Positions 15,894-25,562 are shown, counted from the stretch's first letter. The stretch is 64,000 bases of DNA from Ferrimonas sp048263965 (GCF_048263965.1 NZ_JBLXDO010000022.1:9493-73492); one strand, 5' to 3'. The notes: generated from the sequence alone by a model not told the origin. Numbers and translations: made by a program.

Positions 15894-16961
15894 ATGACCT
15901 CTATGGATTACAACCCTCTGGGGACCGATGGCTTCGAGTTTGTGGAGTACACCGCCCCCAATGCCGAGGGCATTGGCAAGCTCAAGCAGCTGTTTGCCCT
16001 GCTGGGATTCACTGAGATCGCCAAGCACCGCAGCAAAGAAGCCTGGCTCTATCGCCAGGGCGACATCAACTTCATCATCAACGCTCAGCCCCACAGTCAG
16101 GCCGCCGAGTTTGCCGTCGCCCACGGTCCCTCCGTTTGCGGCATGGCCTGGCGGGTGCAGGATGCCGGCAAGGCCCTGGAGCACGCCCTGGCCAACGGCG
16201 CCGAGCGCTTTGATGGCAACATCGGCCCCATGGAGTTGAACATCCCCGCGGTCCAGGGTATCGGCGATTCCACCCTCTATTTCGTCGACCGCTATGGTGA
16301 CCAGAGCATCTACGACGTGGACTTTCAGTTCTACGCCGACTGGCAACAGACTCTGGCCGCCAATGACAAGGGGCTTATCGAGATCGATCACCTGACCCAC
16401 AACGTGTTCCAGGGCAACATGAACAAGTGGGCCGGTTTCTACGAGCGTATCGGTAACTTCCGCGAGATCCGTTATTTCGACATCGAAGGCAAGCTGACTG
16501 GCCTGGTGAGCCGGGCCATGACCGGCCCCTGTGGCAAGATCCGCATCCCCATCAACGAGTCCTCCGACGATAAGTCGCAGATTGAGGAGTACCTGCGTGA
16601 GTACAAAGGGGAGGGGATTCAGCACATCGCCCTGACCACAGAGGACATCTACCAGACCGTGACCGATCTGCGTGCCGGCGGCATGGACTTCATGCCCACA
16701 CCGGACACCTACTACGAGAAGATCAACGACCGGGTAGAGGGTCATGGCGAAGATGTGGACCGTCTGCGCGACCTGCGCATCCTCATCGACGGTGCGCCCA
16801 TGAAGGATGGCATCCTGCTGCAGATCTTTACCCAGACCGTTATTGGCCCCGTGTTCTTCGAGATCATTCAGCGCAAGGGGAACGAGGGCTTCGGTGAGGG
16901 CAACTTCAAGGCCCTGTTCGAGTCCATCGAGGAGGATCAGATCCGCCGCGGCGTCATCTGA
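15894..16961 (+). CDS. hppD: 4-hydroxyphenylpyruvate dioxygenase
   Basis: A 355-aa Fe(II) dioxygenase converting 4-hydroxyphenylpyruvate to homogentisate. Two vicinal-oxygen-chelate halves are visible. The ligands are His166 in IEIDHLTHNVF, a second His in GIQHIALTTEDIY and the Glu in GPVFFEIIQRKGNEGFG, and the C-terminal helix NFKALFESIEEDQIRRG closes the active site. ATG 15894 follows AAGGGAGAAG; a second ATG at 15903 is possible. First gene of hppD-hmgA-fahA-maiA. The leader carries an inverted-repeat element and a palindrome that may control the operon. Confidence 0.96.
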   Translation: MTSMDYNPLGTDGFEFVEYTAPNAEGIGKLKQLFALLGFTEIAKHRSKEAWLYRQGDINFIINAQPHSQAAEFAVAHGPSVCGMAWRVQDAGKALEHALANGAERFDGNIGPMELNIPAVQGIGDSTLYFVDRYGDQSIYDVDFQFYADWQQTLAANDKGLIEIDHLTHNVFQGNMNKWAGFYERIGNFREIRYFDIEGKLTGLVSRAMTGPCGKIRIPINESSDDKSQIEEYLREYKGEGIQHIALTTEDIYQTVTDLRAGGMDFMPTPDTYYEKINDRVEGHGEDVDRLRDLRILIDGAPMKDGILLQIFTQTVIGPVFFEIIQRKGNEGFGEGNFKALFESIEEDQIRRGVI

Positions 16962-17026
16962 TGCAAGCGGCTGGGGCACGTTGACCGGCGTGCCCCGGGA
17001 TCGGATTTTTTTCCAAGGAGGTCTCC

Positions 17027-18157
17027 ATGAGAAAGTGGATCAGTTTTCCCCATAAGGAGGGGACAGTTTCCCGTCAGGCCCATGCGGATCTGCCCGAAGA
17101 GGCGATCTATGAGCGTGAAGCGGGCCGGGCCGGATTCTTCGGGCCCGCGGCCCATTTCCATCACCGCCACCCGCCCACGGGCTGGAGCGAGTGGCAGGGG
17201 CCCCTGCGTCCCCGCGCCCTGGATCTGAATCGTCAGCAGGAAAGGGCGTCCATCCCCTGGCAGGTGCCCGCCTTCCTGCACAACAGCCATTGTCAGATGC
17301 GTCTTTGGCACCTGGATGCCGACATGACCGAGCTGATGCGCAACGCAGACGGCGATGAGCTGATGTTTGTCCATGCCGGTCGCGCCGAGCTCTATTGCGA
17401 TTATGGCCACATGACTCTGGAGACCGGTGATTATCTGATGATGCCCCGCTCCACCATGTGGCGACTGGAGGTGATTGAGCCTCTGCAGATCCTGATGATT
17501 GAAGCCACAGGCGACAGCTTTCAGCTACCCGACAAGGGCCTGGTAGGGCCCCACGCCATCTTCGATCCGGCCATGCTGGACCTGCCCCAGATCAATGATC
17601 CATTCCTGGCCCAGCAGAGTGAGACGCCATGGCGGGTCAACATCAAGCGCCTGGGAGAGTTTTCCACCGTCAGCTACCCCTTCAACCCCCTGGATGCCAT
17701 CGGCTGGCATGGGGATCTGGCGCCGGTGCGCATCAACTGGCGGGACATCCGCCCCCTGATGAGCCACAGGTACCATCTGCCGCCTTCGGCCCACACCACC
17801 TTTGTCGCCAGCCGCTTCGTGGTGTGTACCTTTGTGCCACGGCCCATCGAGAGTGACCCCGGGGCCCTCAAGGTGCCCTTCTACCACAACAACGATGACT
17901 TCGATGAGGTGCTCTTCTACCACGCCGGGGACTTCTTCAGCCGGGACAACATCGAGGCGGGGATGGTGACCTTCCACCCCTGTGGTTTCACCCATGGACC
18001 GCACCCCAAGGCCTTTGCCGCCGGCCAGGCCTACGCCAAGAAGTTTACCGACGAGGTGGCGGTGATGGTGGACACCCGGGATCCCCTGGAGCTGTCCGAC
18101 CAGGCCCAGGCCCTGGAGAACCCTGATTACGCCAACAGCTGGCAGGTGACCGAATAA
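17027..18157 (+). CDS. hmgA: Homogentisate 1,2-dioxygenase
   Basis: A 376-aa Fe(II) cupin enzyme that opens homogentisate to maleylacetoacetate. The metal-binding region is FYHNNDDFDEVLFYHAGDF followed by GMVTFHPCGFTHGPHP. It is shorter than the classical Pseudomonas or human enzymes (about 430-445 aa) and appears to be the short bacterial type. An excellent RBS, AAGGAGGT, lies 7 bp before the ATG. It is 65 bp after hppD and 10 bp before fahA. Confidence 0.92.
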   Translation: MRKWISFPHKEGTVSRQAHADLPEEAIYEREAGRAGFFGPAAHFHHRHPPTGWSEWQGPLRPRALDLNRQQERASIPWQVPAFLHNSHCQMRLWHLDADMTELMRNADGDELMFVHAGRAELYCDYGHMTLETGDYLMMPRSTMWRLEVIEPLQILMIEATGDSFQLPDKGLVGPHAIFDPAMLDLPQINDPFLAQQSETPWRVNIKRLGEFSTVSYPFNPLDAIGWHGDLAPVRINWRDIRPLMSHRYHLPPSAHTTFVASRFVVCTFVPRPIESDPGALKVPFYHNNDDFDEVLFYHAGDFFSRDNIEAGMVTFHPCGFTHGPHPKAFAAGQAYAKKFTDEVAVMVDTRDPLELSDQAQALENPDYANSWQVTE

Positions 18158-18167
18158 GGAACAACAG

Positions 18168-19148
18168 ATGAAACTAGCCACTCTGAACAACGGCAGTCGC
18201 GATGGCGAACTGATGCTGGTCAGCCGCGACCTGACCCGGGCCGTCTCCGCCGTGGAGATCGCCCCCACCCTGCAGGCCGCCCTGGACAACTGGAGTGTGG
18301 CCAGGCCGCTTCTGCAGGCCCGCTACCAGATGCTCAATGACGGTGCCCTGGCCGACGCCATCCCCTTTGAGCAGCAGGCGTGCCACTCGCCATTGCCAAG
18401 AGCCTTCCACTGGGCCGATGGCAGCGCCTACGTGAACCATGTGGAGCTGGTGCGTAAGGCACGGGGTGCCGAGATGCCCGAATCCTTCTGGACCGATCCT
18501 CTGATCTATCAGGGGGGCTCCGACACCTTCCTGGCGCCCTATGAGCCGATCCGCATGCCCACCACCGACTGGGGAGTGGATTTCGAGTCTGAGATTGCGG
18601 TGATTACCGACGATGTCCCCATGGGCACCAGCCCAGAAGGGGCGATGGACCACATCAAGCTGCTGATGCTGGTGAACGACGTGTCCCTGCGAAACCTGAT
18701 CCCCGGCGAGCTGGCCAAGGGGTTCGGTTTCTATCAGTCCAAACCCTCCAGCGCCTTCTCGCCGGTGGCGGTGACCCCGGACGAGCTGGGTGAGCATTGG
18801 GCGGATGGTAAGGTCAACCTGCCGCTTATCACCCACCTCAACGGCGAGTGCTTCGGCCGTCCTGATGCCGGTGTGGACATGACCTTTAACTTTCCCACCC
18901 TGGTGGCCCACTCTGCCAAGAGCCGTCCCCTGGGCAGTGGCACCATCATCGGCTCAGGAACCGTGTCCAACTACGATCGCAGTGCCGGTTCCTCCTGCCT
19001 GGCAGAGAAGCGGATGCTGGAGATCATTGACCAGGGCAAGCCGGTGACACCATTTATGCAATTTGGTGATATCGTCAGAATTGAAATGCTTGATTCTCAG
19101 CACAATTCCATATTTGGTGCTATAGAACAGAGACTGGAAGAGTCTTAG
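18168..19148 (+). CDS. fahA: Fumarylacetoacetate hydrolase
   Basis: A 326-aa FAH-family enzyme for the last step, fumarylacetoacetate to fumarate and acetoacetate. Visible landmarks are the first-domain start MKLATLNNGSRDGELMLVSR, the metal-binding segment VDFESEIAVITDDVP, the conserved QSKPSSAFSPVAVTPDELG, and GSGTIIGSGTVSN before the C-terminal DIVRIEMLD. Start ATG 18168 follows AAGGAAC. It sits between hmgA and maiA, which confirms the pathway role. Confidence 0.94.
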   Translation: MKLATLNNGSRDGELMLVSRDLTRAVSAVEIAPTLQAALDNWSVARPLLQARYQMLNDGALADAIPFEQQACHSPLPRAFHWADGSAYVNHVELVRKARGAEMPESFWTDPLIYQGGSDTFLAPYEPIRMPTTDWGVDFESEIAVITDDVPMGTSPEGAMDHIKLLMLVNDVSLRNLIPGELAKGFGFYQSKPSSAFSPVAVTPDELGEHWADGKVNLPLITHLNGECFGRPDAGVDMTFNFPTLVAHSAKSRPLGSGTIIGSGTVSNYDRSAGSSCLAEKRMLEIIDQGKPVTPFMQFGDIVRIEMLDSQHNSIFGAIEQRLEES

Positions 19149-19164
19149 GGAGTCCCCGTTGCCG

Positions 19165-19809
19165 ATGCTCAAATTGTACGGATACTGGCGATCCAGCGCG
19201 GCCTATCGGGTTCGGATCGCCTGCGCCCTGAAAGGGCTGGAGTACGAGAACATCTCGGTCAACCTGGTTAACAATGGGGGAGAGCAACTGCAGCCCTGTT
19301 ATGGCGTGCTTAACCCCAACCATCTGGTGCCCACGCTCCAGGATGGAGACCTGATACTCAATCAGTCCCTGGCAATCATCGAGTATCTGGATGAGGCCTA
19401 CCCTGAACCGTCACTGCTGCCCGATGAGCCGACCCGACGTGCCCGGGCCCGCGCACTGGCCCAGAACCTGGCCATCGACTGCCATCCCCTGAATAACCTG
19501 CGGGTGCTCAAGTACCTCACGGCAGAGTTGGGGGTGACAGACCAGCAGAAGATGGAGTGGTATCATCACTGGCTTAAGACCGCCTTTGCCGGGTTCGAGC
19601 TGCAACTCGAGCAGAGTGCCGGACTCTATTGCGTCGGGGATCAGGTGACCATGGCGGATCTCTGTCTGGTTCCCCAGGTGTACAATGCCGAGCGCTTCCA
19701 GCTGCCCATGGGGGAGTATCCGCTCATCAACGGCATAGTCCGTCGTTGTCGGGAGCTGACCCCCTTCGTTCAGGCAGCGCCGGAAAACCAGCCGGATGCG
19801 GTAACCTGA
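19165..19809 (+). CDS. maiA: Maleylacetoacetate isomerase (zeta-class GST)
   Basis: A 214-aa glutathione-S-transferase fold protein that isomerises maleylacetoacetate to fumarylacetoacetate with glutathione. The signature YGYWRSSAAYRVRIACALKG carries the zeta-class SS motif; NPNHLVPTLQDGD and NQSLAIIEYLDE form the glutathione site. ATG 19165 is preferred by family alignment, but GGGAG at 19148-19152 would also suit a TTG at 19159. Last gene of the operon, ended by a terminator. Confidence 0.94.
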   Translation: MLKLYGYWRSSAAYRVRIACALKGLEYENISVNLVNNGGEQLQPCYGVLNPNHLVPTLQDGDLILNQSLAIIEYLDEAYPEPSLLPDEPTRRARARALAQNLAIDCHPLNNLRVLKYLTAELGVTDQQKMEWYHHWLKTAFAGFELQLEQSAGLYCVGDQVTMADLCLVPQVYNAERFQLPMGEYPLINGIVRRCRELTPFVQAAPENQPDAVT

Positions 19810-19815
19810 AACGAC

Positions 19816-19841
19816 AAAAGGCCGGTGAATACCGGCCTTTT
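19816..19841. terminator. Bidirectional terminator between maiA and the LysR gene
   Basis: The stem AAAAGGCCGGT/ACCGGCCTTTT with loop GAAT serves both convergent genes. Confidence 0.88.
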
Positions 19842-19859
19842 CATTTGATCTGGATTGGA

Positions 19860-20747
19860 TTAGATGGACTTGGCACTGTCCCGCTGTTCCAGCAGGAAGT
19901 CCAGGAAGGTCCGGTCTGCCTGGGTCAGGGCGCGGCCCCGCTTCCAGGCCACGTGCAGGTCCATAAACAGCGGCTCGGCAAAGGAGACCGCCTTGATCTG
20001 AGGATCATTGTCCACCACCATTTTCAGTACCGTGGTGATGGCGAAGCCCTGGCGTACAATGGAGCGAATCAGCTCAATCAGGTTGGTTTCGAACGCCAGT
20101 TGCGGCTCCTTGTTGTGGGCCTTGGCCATCTGGTCCATCCGCTCCCTGTGGTAGTAGCCTCGCTTGAACATCACCAGCTCGTGTTCGAGGAACTCGTCAA
20201 ACCTGACCGACTCCTGTTCCGCCAAAGGGTGGTCCAGGGCACAGGCAACGATCATCTCCTCCTTGGTCAGGGGGATGGTTTCCAGGGTGGGTTGGGTGTC
20301 TCCGTCTATGACGATGCCGATGTCGATTTCGTCGCGCTCAATCATCGACTGGATCTCGCGGGTGCCAGCCTCGATCAGGGACAGTTTGAGCTCGGGATAC
20401 CTGTGGTGGAAGGCCATCAGCAGGGCCGGGAAGTAGTAGGAGCCAATCATGCCCGGCAGGGCGATCTTCACCTCACCGCGACCCAGTTGTTGCAGTCGGG
20501 TCATGGCGGACTCGGCCAGCTCAACCCGGGAGAGGATCTCCTTGGCGTGAGGCAACAGCTCCTGGCCTTCGGCGGTCAACTGGACACGCTTGTCCTGACG
20601 GTGCAGCAGCACCAGGCCCAGCTCAGTTTCCAGTTTCTTGATAGCGGTACTCACCGCAGGTTGGGCCACACCCAGGATACGGGCGGCCCGGGTGAAACTG
20701 CTCTGCTCGGCGACAGTGACAAAGTTGCGTAGTTGACGGAGGTCCAT
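19860..20747 (-). CDS. LysR family transcriptional regulator
   Basis: A 295-aa LysR-type regulator. The winged helix-turn-helix is at the N-terminus (MDLRQLRNFVTVAEQSSFTR, then AARILGVAQPAVSTAIKKLE), and the effector-binding fold follows from about residue 90 (GEVKIALPGMIGSYYFPALL). It is divergent from the M32 carboxypeptidase gene over a 108-bp AT-rich spacer, so it may control that gene or itself. The effector is not predictable; the family resemblance is to CysL/CidR-like members. Confidence 0.88.
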   Translation of the reverse strand: MDLRQLRNFVTVAEQSSFTRAARILGVAQPAVSTAIKKLETELGLVLLHRQDKRVQLTAEGQELLPHAKEILSRVELAESAMTRLQQLGRGEVKIALPGMIGSYYFPALLMAFHHRYPELKLSLIEAGTREIQSMIERDEIDIGIVIDGDTQPTLETIPLTKEEMIVACALDHPLAEQESVRFDEFLEHELVMFKRGYYHRERMDQMAKAHNKEPQLAFETNLIELIRSIVRQGFAITTVLKMVVDNDPQIKAVSFAEPLFMDLHVAWKRGRALTQADRTFLDFLLEQRDSAKSI

Positions 20748-20855
20748 AACGGATTCTTTCTTTTTTTAAGAATTAATATAATTGATTTATTACTATGCCA
20801 AACAAATGCGCTATTACCTAACGAATTTTTAAGCGCAATTAGCAAGGATGGATCC
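20748..20855. promoter_or_regulatory. AT-rich divergent control region (LysR gene / M32 carboxypeptidase)
   Basis: A 108-bp spacer that is strikingly AT-rich compared with its GC-rich neighbours and contains ATAATTGATTTATTACTAT, where LysR-type T-N11-A boxes and promoters would be expected. No single box can be fixed by eye. Confidence 0.35.
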
Positions 20856-22322
20856 ATGACACAAAGCTCGAGTGACTTAGCGCAACTATTTGCTGGAATC
20901 TGTCGGCTGGAGCACGCTCTGGCCCTGATGGAATGGGATCAGGCGACCCTCTGCAGCGACGCTGGCCAGGCCGCGAGAGGGGAGGCGATGGCGGAGATCC
21001 ACTCCGAGATCCACCGTCGTCTCAATCAGCCCTGGATCGCCGAGGCCCTGGCGCAAGCGCCAGCGGACACGGCCGAGCAGCACAGGATGCTCACCCTGAT
21101 GTCGAGACGCCATCGGGAAGCGAGCCAGCTGGATGAGGCCTTCGTCCGTCGCAAGGTCACCCTGTCTGTGGCGTGCGAAACCGCCTGGCGTCAGGCCAGG
21201 GAGGAGAGCCGATTTTCACACTTTGCCGAGGCCTTCAGCCCTCTGTTGGCACTGCTCAAGGAGGAGGGGGCCAGACGGGCCGAGCCCGCTGAAGCGCCCT
21301 ATCAGGCGCTGCTGAAAAAGTTTGAGCCCGACCTGAATCTGGCGCAGCTCAATGCCCTGTTTGCTCCCATCGAAACTCAACTGCCGGAGCTGATTCAGCA
21401 AGCCTGTGAGCGCAGTGCCCAGCGAAGTGCCGAGCCTCTGCCCAGCATCAGTGTGGAGGAGCAGAAGCGGGTGGCCGAACGCCTGGCACATCAGTTGGGC
21501 TTTGACCGCGGAGCCGGACGCATCGATGTCAGTACCCACCCTTTCACCGCCGGAGTGCCCGGGGACGTTCGCATCACCTCCAGATACGACAGAGACAACC
21601 TGCTTTCCGGTTTCTACTCCATGATCCATGAGGTGGGTCATGCCCGGTTTGAACAGGGGATCGACACCAGGTGGCACCAGACGCCCATGGCCAGGGTCCA
21701 GTCTGCCGGGTTGCACGAAGCCCAGGCGCTGGCGTTTGAGATGCAACTGGCCAGGGAGCCTGAGTTTCTGGACTGGCTGTCACAGCAGCTGCAGCAGGAG
21801 TGGGGGAGCCACACGGCGCTGAGTGCCGCCAACCTTCAGGCTCACGTCCACAGGGTAGAGCCCAGCCTGATTCGGGTAGAGGCGGATGAGGTGACCTACC
21901 CGGCCCACATCCTGTTGAGGCTGCGTCTGGAGCAGGCGCTGCTGTCCGGTGACCTTCCGCTGATTGACTTGCCCGATGCCTGGAACCGGGGAATGGCACA
22001 GCTATTGGGAGTGACCCCAGGCAACGACAGGGAGGGCTGCCTGCAGGATATCCACTGGTGTTTTGCCGAATTTGGTTACTTCCCCAGTTATGCCCTGGGA
22101 GCCATGCTGGCGGCGCAGCAGTTTGAGGGGTTAAGGCAGCAACCTGGCTGGCAGCAGCCGGTGCCGGAGCGCCACCTCTGGGTGTGTGAGCAGATGGCGC
22201 GCAAGATCTGGCATCAGGGAGGTGGTCAGGATCTCAATCAGGTGGCCCAGCAGATCAGTGGTCGTCCCCTGAGCGCAGAACCTCTGTTGGCACACTTGCG
22301 CCGCCGCTACCTGGAGAGCTAG
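20856..22322 (+). CDS. M32 family metallocarboxypeptidase (Taq/Pfu type)
   Basis: A 488-aa cytoplasmic zinc carboxypeptidase expected to release C-terminal residues from peptides with broad specificity. The zinc motif HEVGH is at 258-262 (SMIHEVGHARFEQG), with the third ligand Glu in LHEAQALAFEMQL. The family segments HPFTAGVPGDVRITSRY and EADEVTYPAHILLR are present. ATG 20856 follows AAGGA with 7-bp spacing. Its last 68 bp overlap the convergent MFS gene. No signal peptide is seen. Confidence 0.92.
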   Translation: MTQSSSDLAQLFAGICRLEHALALMEWDQATLCSDAGQAARGEAMAEIHSEIHRRLNQPWIAEALAQAPADTAEQHRMLTLMSRRHREASQLDEAFVRRKVTLSVACETAWRQAREESRFSHFAEAFSPLLALLKEEGARRAEPAEAPYQALLKKFEPDLNLAQLNALFAPIETQLPELIQQACERSAQRSAEPLPSISVEEQKRVAERLAHQLGFDRGAGRIDVSTHPFTAGVPGDVRITSRYDRDNLLSGFYSMIHEVGHARFEQGIDTRWHQTPMARVQSAGLHEAQALAFEMQLAREPEFLDWLSQQLQQEWGSHTALSAANLQAHVHRVEPSLIRVEADEVTYPAHILLRLRLEQALLSGDLPLIDLPDAWNRGMAQLLGVTPGNDREGCLQDIHWCFAEFGYFPSYALGAMLAAQQFEGLRQQPGWQQPVPERHLWVCEQMARKIWHQGGGQDLNQVAQQISGRPLSAEPLLAHLRRRYLES

Positions 22323-23526
22323 TCTCGGCGCTTTGCTTCGGGGCCGTTAGGCCATGGCGGCTCAGGCGATGAAACTGCAGGGCCGCCATGACGCTCAATA
22401 GGGCGCTGAGCATCAACACCAGTCGGGTGTCGAACAGGGCCAGCAGGGCACCCAGGATGGCGATAATCACGTTGCCAAGGCAGAACACCGTGGTCAGCAG
22501 CCCCATCAACTGCCCCTGACCGTCACTGCCCTGCGCCTGCTCTGACAGGTAACTGGGGACCATGGCGTTGAACAGTGCGATGCCCGCGCCTGCGGCGACG
22601 AAACTGGCGATGTACTGGCCGGAGCCATAGGGGAAGCTGGCGATGGCCAGGGCAAACAACACCATGCCCACCAGAGCCGAGGGCACCAGCCCCAGCAACC
22701 GTTTGACCTTCATGGTTGCCAGGGTCGCCGTGGCGATCATTGCGCTGGTGAGCAGCACCGTGGCCCAGGCTATCTGTTGGCTGTCGAAGGCCAGGTACTC
22801 CACCAGCCACACCGGATAGAACTCGTAGAAGCCGTTGAGTCCCAACATCAGCAACAGGTAGCAGGCAAAAAAACTGCGGTACTTGGGCTGGGTCAACAGG
22901 CTGAGGCTGCTGCCCTGTCCCTCTTTGGTCCCTTTGGGGCTGTCCGCCGGCAGGGCAACCAGTATCAGGCCCAGTGCGGCGGCACAGGCCAGGGCGGCGA
23001 CCCAGAACGCCAGGCTGGCGCCCAGGGGCAGCAGCATGCCCCCCACCAAGGGTCCCACCAGGTATCCGGCATAACCCATGGCACTCAGGTAGGAGAAGGC
23101 GCGGGTGCGGTCGATTCTGGGATGCAGATCCGCAGCAATCGCCCGTGCCACCGATAGGTTGCCCTCAAACAGCCCGGTCAGCAATCGACTCAGGGCGAAC
23201 AGGGAGAAACTGCCCAGGCTGATGGACCAGGCGGTCAGACCGTAGCTCAGTGCCGCCCCCAGCATGGTCCAGGCCAGCACCCGCTTGCGTCCCGCCCTGT
23301 CGGACCAGGCGCCGATGTAGTTCCCCCCAATGAGAATACCCACAGGGTAGATGGCCAGGGCAACCCCCAATAGCAGCTTGGGCGGCAGCCCGAGAAACTG
23401 CCCCACCGGGTGCCCCAGATCCAGAAACAGAGGCGCCAGGATCGGGTAGGGCAGGGCGATGCCACTGACACTGATCAGGGTGATCAGCAGGGTGATGCCG
23501 AAAGTGTAGTAGGGGCGAGCGTCCAT
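22255..23526 (-). CDS. MFS family transporter
   Basis: A 423-aa major facilitator protein with about 12 hydrophobic segments. The motif A region GAWSDRAGRKRVLAWTMLG follows helix 2, and SRLLTGLFEGNLSVARAIAAD lies around helices 4-5, as in drug:H+ antiporter-like MFS proteins. The substrate is unknown. It is convergent with the M32 carboxypeptidase, overlapping it by 68 bp, and divergent from the YfcC-type carrier. The C-terminus is a charged, Ser-rich tail. Confidence 0.87.
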   Translation of the reverse strand: MDARPYYTFGITLLITLISVSGIALPYPILAPLFLDLGHPVGQFLGLPPKLLLGVALAIYPVGILIGGNYIGAWSDRAGRKRVLAWTMLGAALSYGLTAWSISLGSFSLFALSRLLTGLFEGNLSVARAIAADLHPRIDRTRAFSYLSAMGYAGYLVGPLVGGMLLPLGASLAFWVAALACAAALGLILVALPADSPKGTKEGQGSSLSLLTQPKYRSFFACYLLLMLGLNGFYEFYPVWLVEYLAFDSQQIAWATVLLTSAMIATATLATMKVKRLLGLVPSALVGMVLFALAIASFPYGSGQYIASFVAAGAGIALFNAMVPSYLSEQAQGSDGQGQLMGLLTTVFCLGNVIIAILGALLALFDTRLVLMLSALLSVMAALQFHRLSRHGLTAPKQSAETSSPGSGGASVPTEVLRSGDDH

Positions 23527-23692
23527 TTTTATGTCATTAAGTAAAGTTAATTGTTTATATAGTGAGGGTGATTCACTTATCTGTAAAGCCGTTGCCGCAA
23601 ATTTCTACTTCGGCGCTGACTTAGCGTGAGCCAAAGGATAAGGTAATGGCCGCCCGAGCTCGGGCAGAGAAATCAGATTTGTAGGAGAAGTC

Positions 23693-25150
23693 ATGTCCCG
23701 CCCCCTCGCTGCCAGAGTGCCCAATGCACTGGTCTTGCTCAGTTTCCTCGCGATCCTTGCCTGGTTGGCCACCCTGGTGGTGCCCGCCGGGATGTTTGAC
23801 GTTCATCAGGTGGGGGATCGCACTCTGCTGGTGGAGGGCAGTTTCCGCTACGCTGAGGAGCCACTGGCCATGCCCTGGTTCTCCGAAGAGGGGGGCTCCG
23901 GCCTGACCAACGTTCTCTTTGAAGGCTTGGTCTCCGGCTCCAAATGGGGCAGCGCCATCGGCATCATCGCCTTTTTGCTGGTGATCGGTGGAGCCTTTGG
24001 CATCATCATGGCCACGGGCGCCATGGACAGGGCCATCGTCTCCATGATTCATCGGTCGGCCCGTTACCAGGATCTGATGCCTCCGATGCTGTTTCTGCTC
24101 TTCTCTCTGGGAGGAGCCATCTTCGGCATGGGGGAGGAGGCGGTGGCCTTCTGCGTCATTCTGGTGCCCATGATGGTGCGGTTGGGCTACGACAGCCTCT
24201 CTGCGGTTTGCTGCTCCTATGTGGCGACCCAGGTGGGGTTCGGCACAAGTTGGATGAATCCATTCAGTGTGGCCATTGCCCAGGGCATTGCCGGGGTGCC
24301 TGTGCTGTCTGGCGCTCCTCTGCGTATGGGGCTCTGGGCACTGTTTACCCTTGCCGGCATGATCTATCTCTACCGCTATGGCCGCCGTATCCGTCGTCAG
24401 CCCGAGTTGTCTCCCAGCTATGCATCCGATCAATATTGGCGTGATCGCAGTGACCAGGGCAATCAGGCGGAGTCCATGGACAACCTGGACAAGGGGATCA
24501 TTCTGACCCTGCTGCTGGGCCTGGTTTGGGTGACCTGGGGGGTCATCACCAAGGGGTACTACATCCCACAGATCGCCGCCCAGTTTATGGTGATAGGCCT
24601 GGTCATCGGCATCATCGGCCGCATAGGTGGTCGTTTTACCTCCCTCAACCAACTGGGTGACCAGTTTACTCATGGTGCCGCCATCCTGATGCCGGCGATT
24701 CTGGTGGTGGCCCTGGCGAAAGGCATCATCCTGCTTCTTGGGGGCGACAACCCGGCAGAGCCCTCCATCCTCAACTCGTTGTTGTACAGTGCTGGCAGCG
24801 CCTTCGAAGGACTGGGTGCTCAGGCCGCCGCCGTGGTGATGTTCTGGTTCCAGTCTCTCTTTAACGTACTGGTTTCCTCCGGCAGTGGTCAGGCAGCCCT
24901 GACCATGCCGTTGATGGCACCGCTGGCCGATATGCTTCAGGTGACCCGTCAGGTGGCAGTATTGGCGTTCCAGCTGGGGGACGGGTTGACCAACATCATC
25001 ATTCCAACGTCGGCCAGCCTTGTGGGGTGTCTGGGGGTGGCCAGATTGGAGTGGCCGCTGTGGGTGGGCTTTATCTGGCGCTTCACCCTGCTGATGATGG
25101 GCATGGCTACCCTGGTGATGGTGGTGGCAACCGCCATGGGTTATCAGTAG
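23693..25150 (+). CDS. YfcC/DcuC-superfamily membrane carrier
   Basis: A 485-aa polytopic membrane protein of the YfcC family, within the C4-dicarboxylate/basic amino acid anaerobic carrier group. Visible landmarks are VVPAGMF near helix 1, GGAFGIIMATGAMDRAI, the conserved GEEAVAFCVILVPMM, QVGFGTSWMNPFSVAIAQ, and the C-terminal NVLVSSGSGQAALTMPLMAP with DGLTNIIIPTSASLVGCLG. Substrate is unknown; dicarboxylates or amino acids and peptides are possible. RBS AGGAGAAG precedes the ATG. It stands alone. Confidence 0.87.
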   Translation: MSRPLAARVPNALVLLSFLAILAWLATLVVPAGMFDVHQVGDRTLLVEGSFRYAEEPLAMPWFSEEGGSGLTNVLFEGLVSGSKWGSAIGIIAFLLVIGGAFGIIMATGAMDRAIVSMIHRSARYQDLMPPMLFLLFSLGGAIFGMGEEAVAFCVILVPMMVRLGYDSLSAVCCSYVATQVGFGTSWMNPFSVAIAQGIAGVPVLSGAPLRMGLWALFTLAGMIYLYRYGRRIRRQPELSPSYASDQYWRDRSDQGNQAESMDNLDKGIILTLLLGLVWVTWGVITKGYYIPQIAAQFMVIGLVIGIIGRIGGRFTSLNQLGDQFTHGAAILMPAILVVALAKGIILLLGGDNPAEPSILNSLLYSAGSAFEGLGAQAAAVVMFWFQSLFNVLVSSGSGQAALTMPLMAPLADMLQVTRQVAVLAFQLGDGLTNIIIPTSASLVGCLGVARLEWPLWVGFIWRFTLLMMGMATLVMVVATAMGYQ

Positions 25151-25220
25151 CCCGCTTAACTATGGGGGGAGCTGAGCTGCTTCCCCCAAAATGAGCCACT
25201 CGCTTTTACAGACCGGGTCT

Positions 25221-25448
25221 CTATTGCTCCTCGCCAAGTAGGTGGGCAATTTCGTCCGTGGGGATCAGATCCAGGTGCCCCCCTTCATCGAAGCACCACC
25301 CCTTGATGTACCCCATTGCCTTCATCCGCTCGAAGTTATCGATAATTAAACCGGCTTCCTGATCTGCGGACGCCGGATCCAGCCCCTGAACATGACGCAG
25401 GTACTCCGCAATGCTGCTCCTGGAGGCTGATTGAGAAATATCGGCCAT
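25221..25448 (-). CDS. Small hypothetical protein
   Basis: A 75-aa soluble, acidic protein with no signal peptide or membrane segment. The sequence has a helical N-terminal half (RSSIAEYLRHVQGLDPASAD) and a strand-rich segment MGYIKGWCFDEGGHLDLIP. ATG 25448 is preferred because AGGAG lies 7 bp upstream; a GTG at 25454 has no room for it. I do not recognise the family. It sits between the YfcC carrier and the tRNA-Val array. Confidence 0.65.
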   Translation of the reverse strand: MADISQSASRSSIAEYLRHVQGLDPASADQEAGLIIDNFERMKAMGYIKGWCFDEGGHLDLIPTDEIAHLLGEEQ

Positions 25449-25562
25449 CGTCACTCTCCTATGCTCTTGGTATAAACCTAGTACGAAGAGTGCAGATCGC
25501 CAGATGATTTTTAGTGGGGCAGGGATAGGTGAGGTCGTGGTGACAATTCAAATGGCAGAAAC

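Noticed and set aside
25151..25220. Terminator after the YfcC-type gene
   Set aside because: A GGGGG...CCCCC hairpin exists but has mismatches and no T run on the plus strand.
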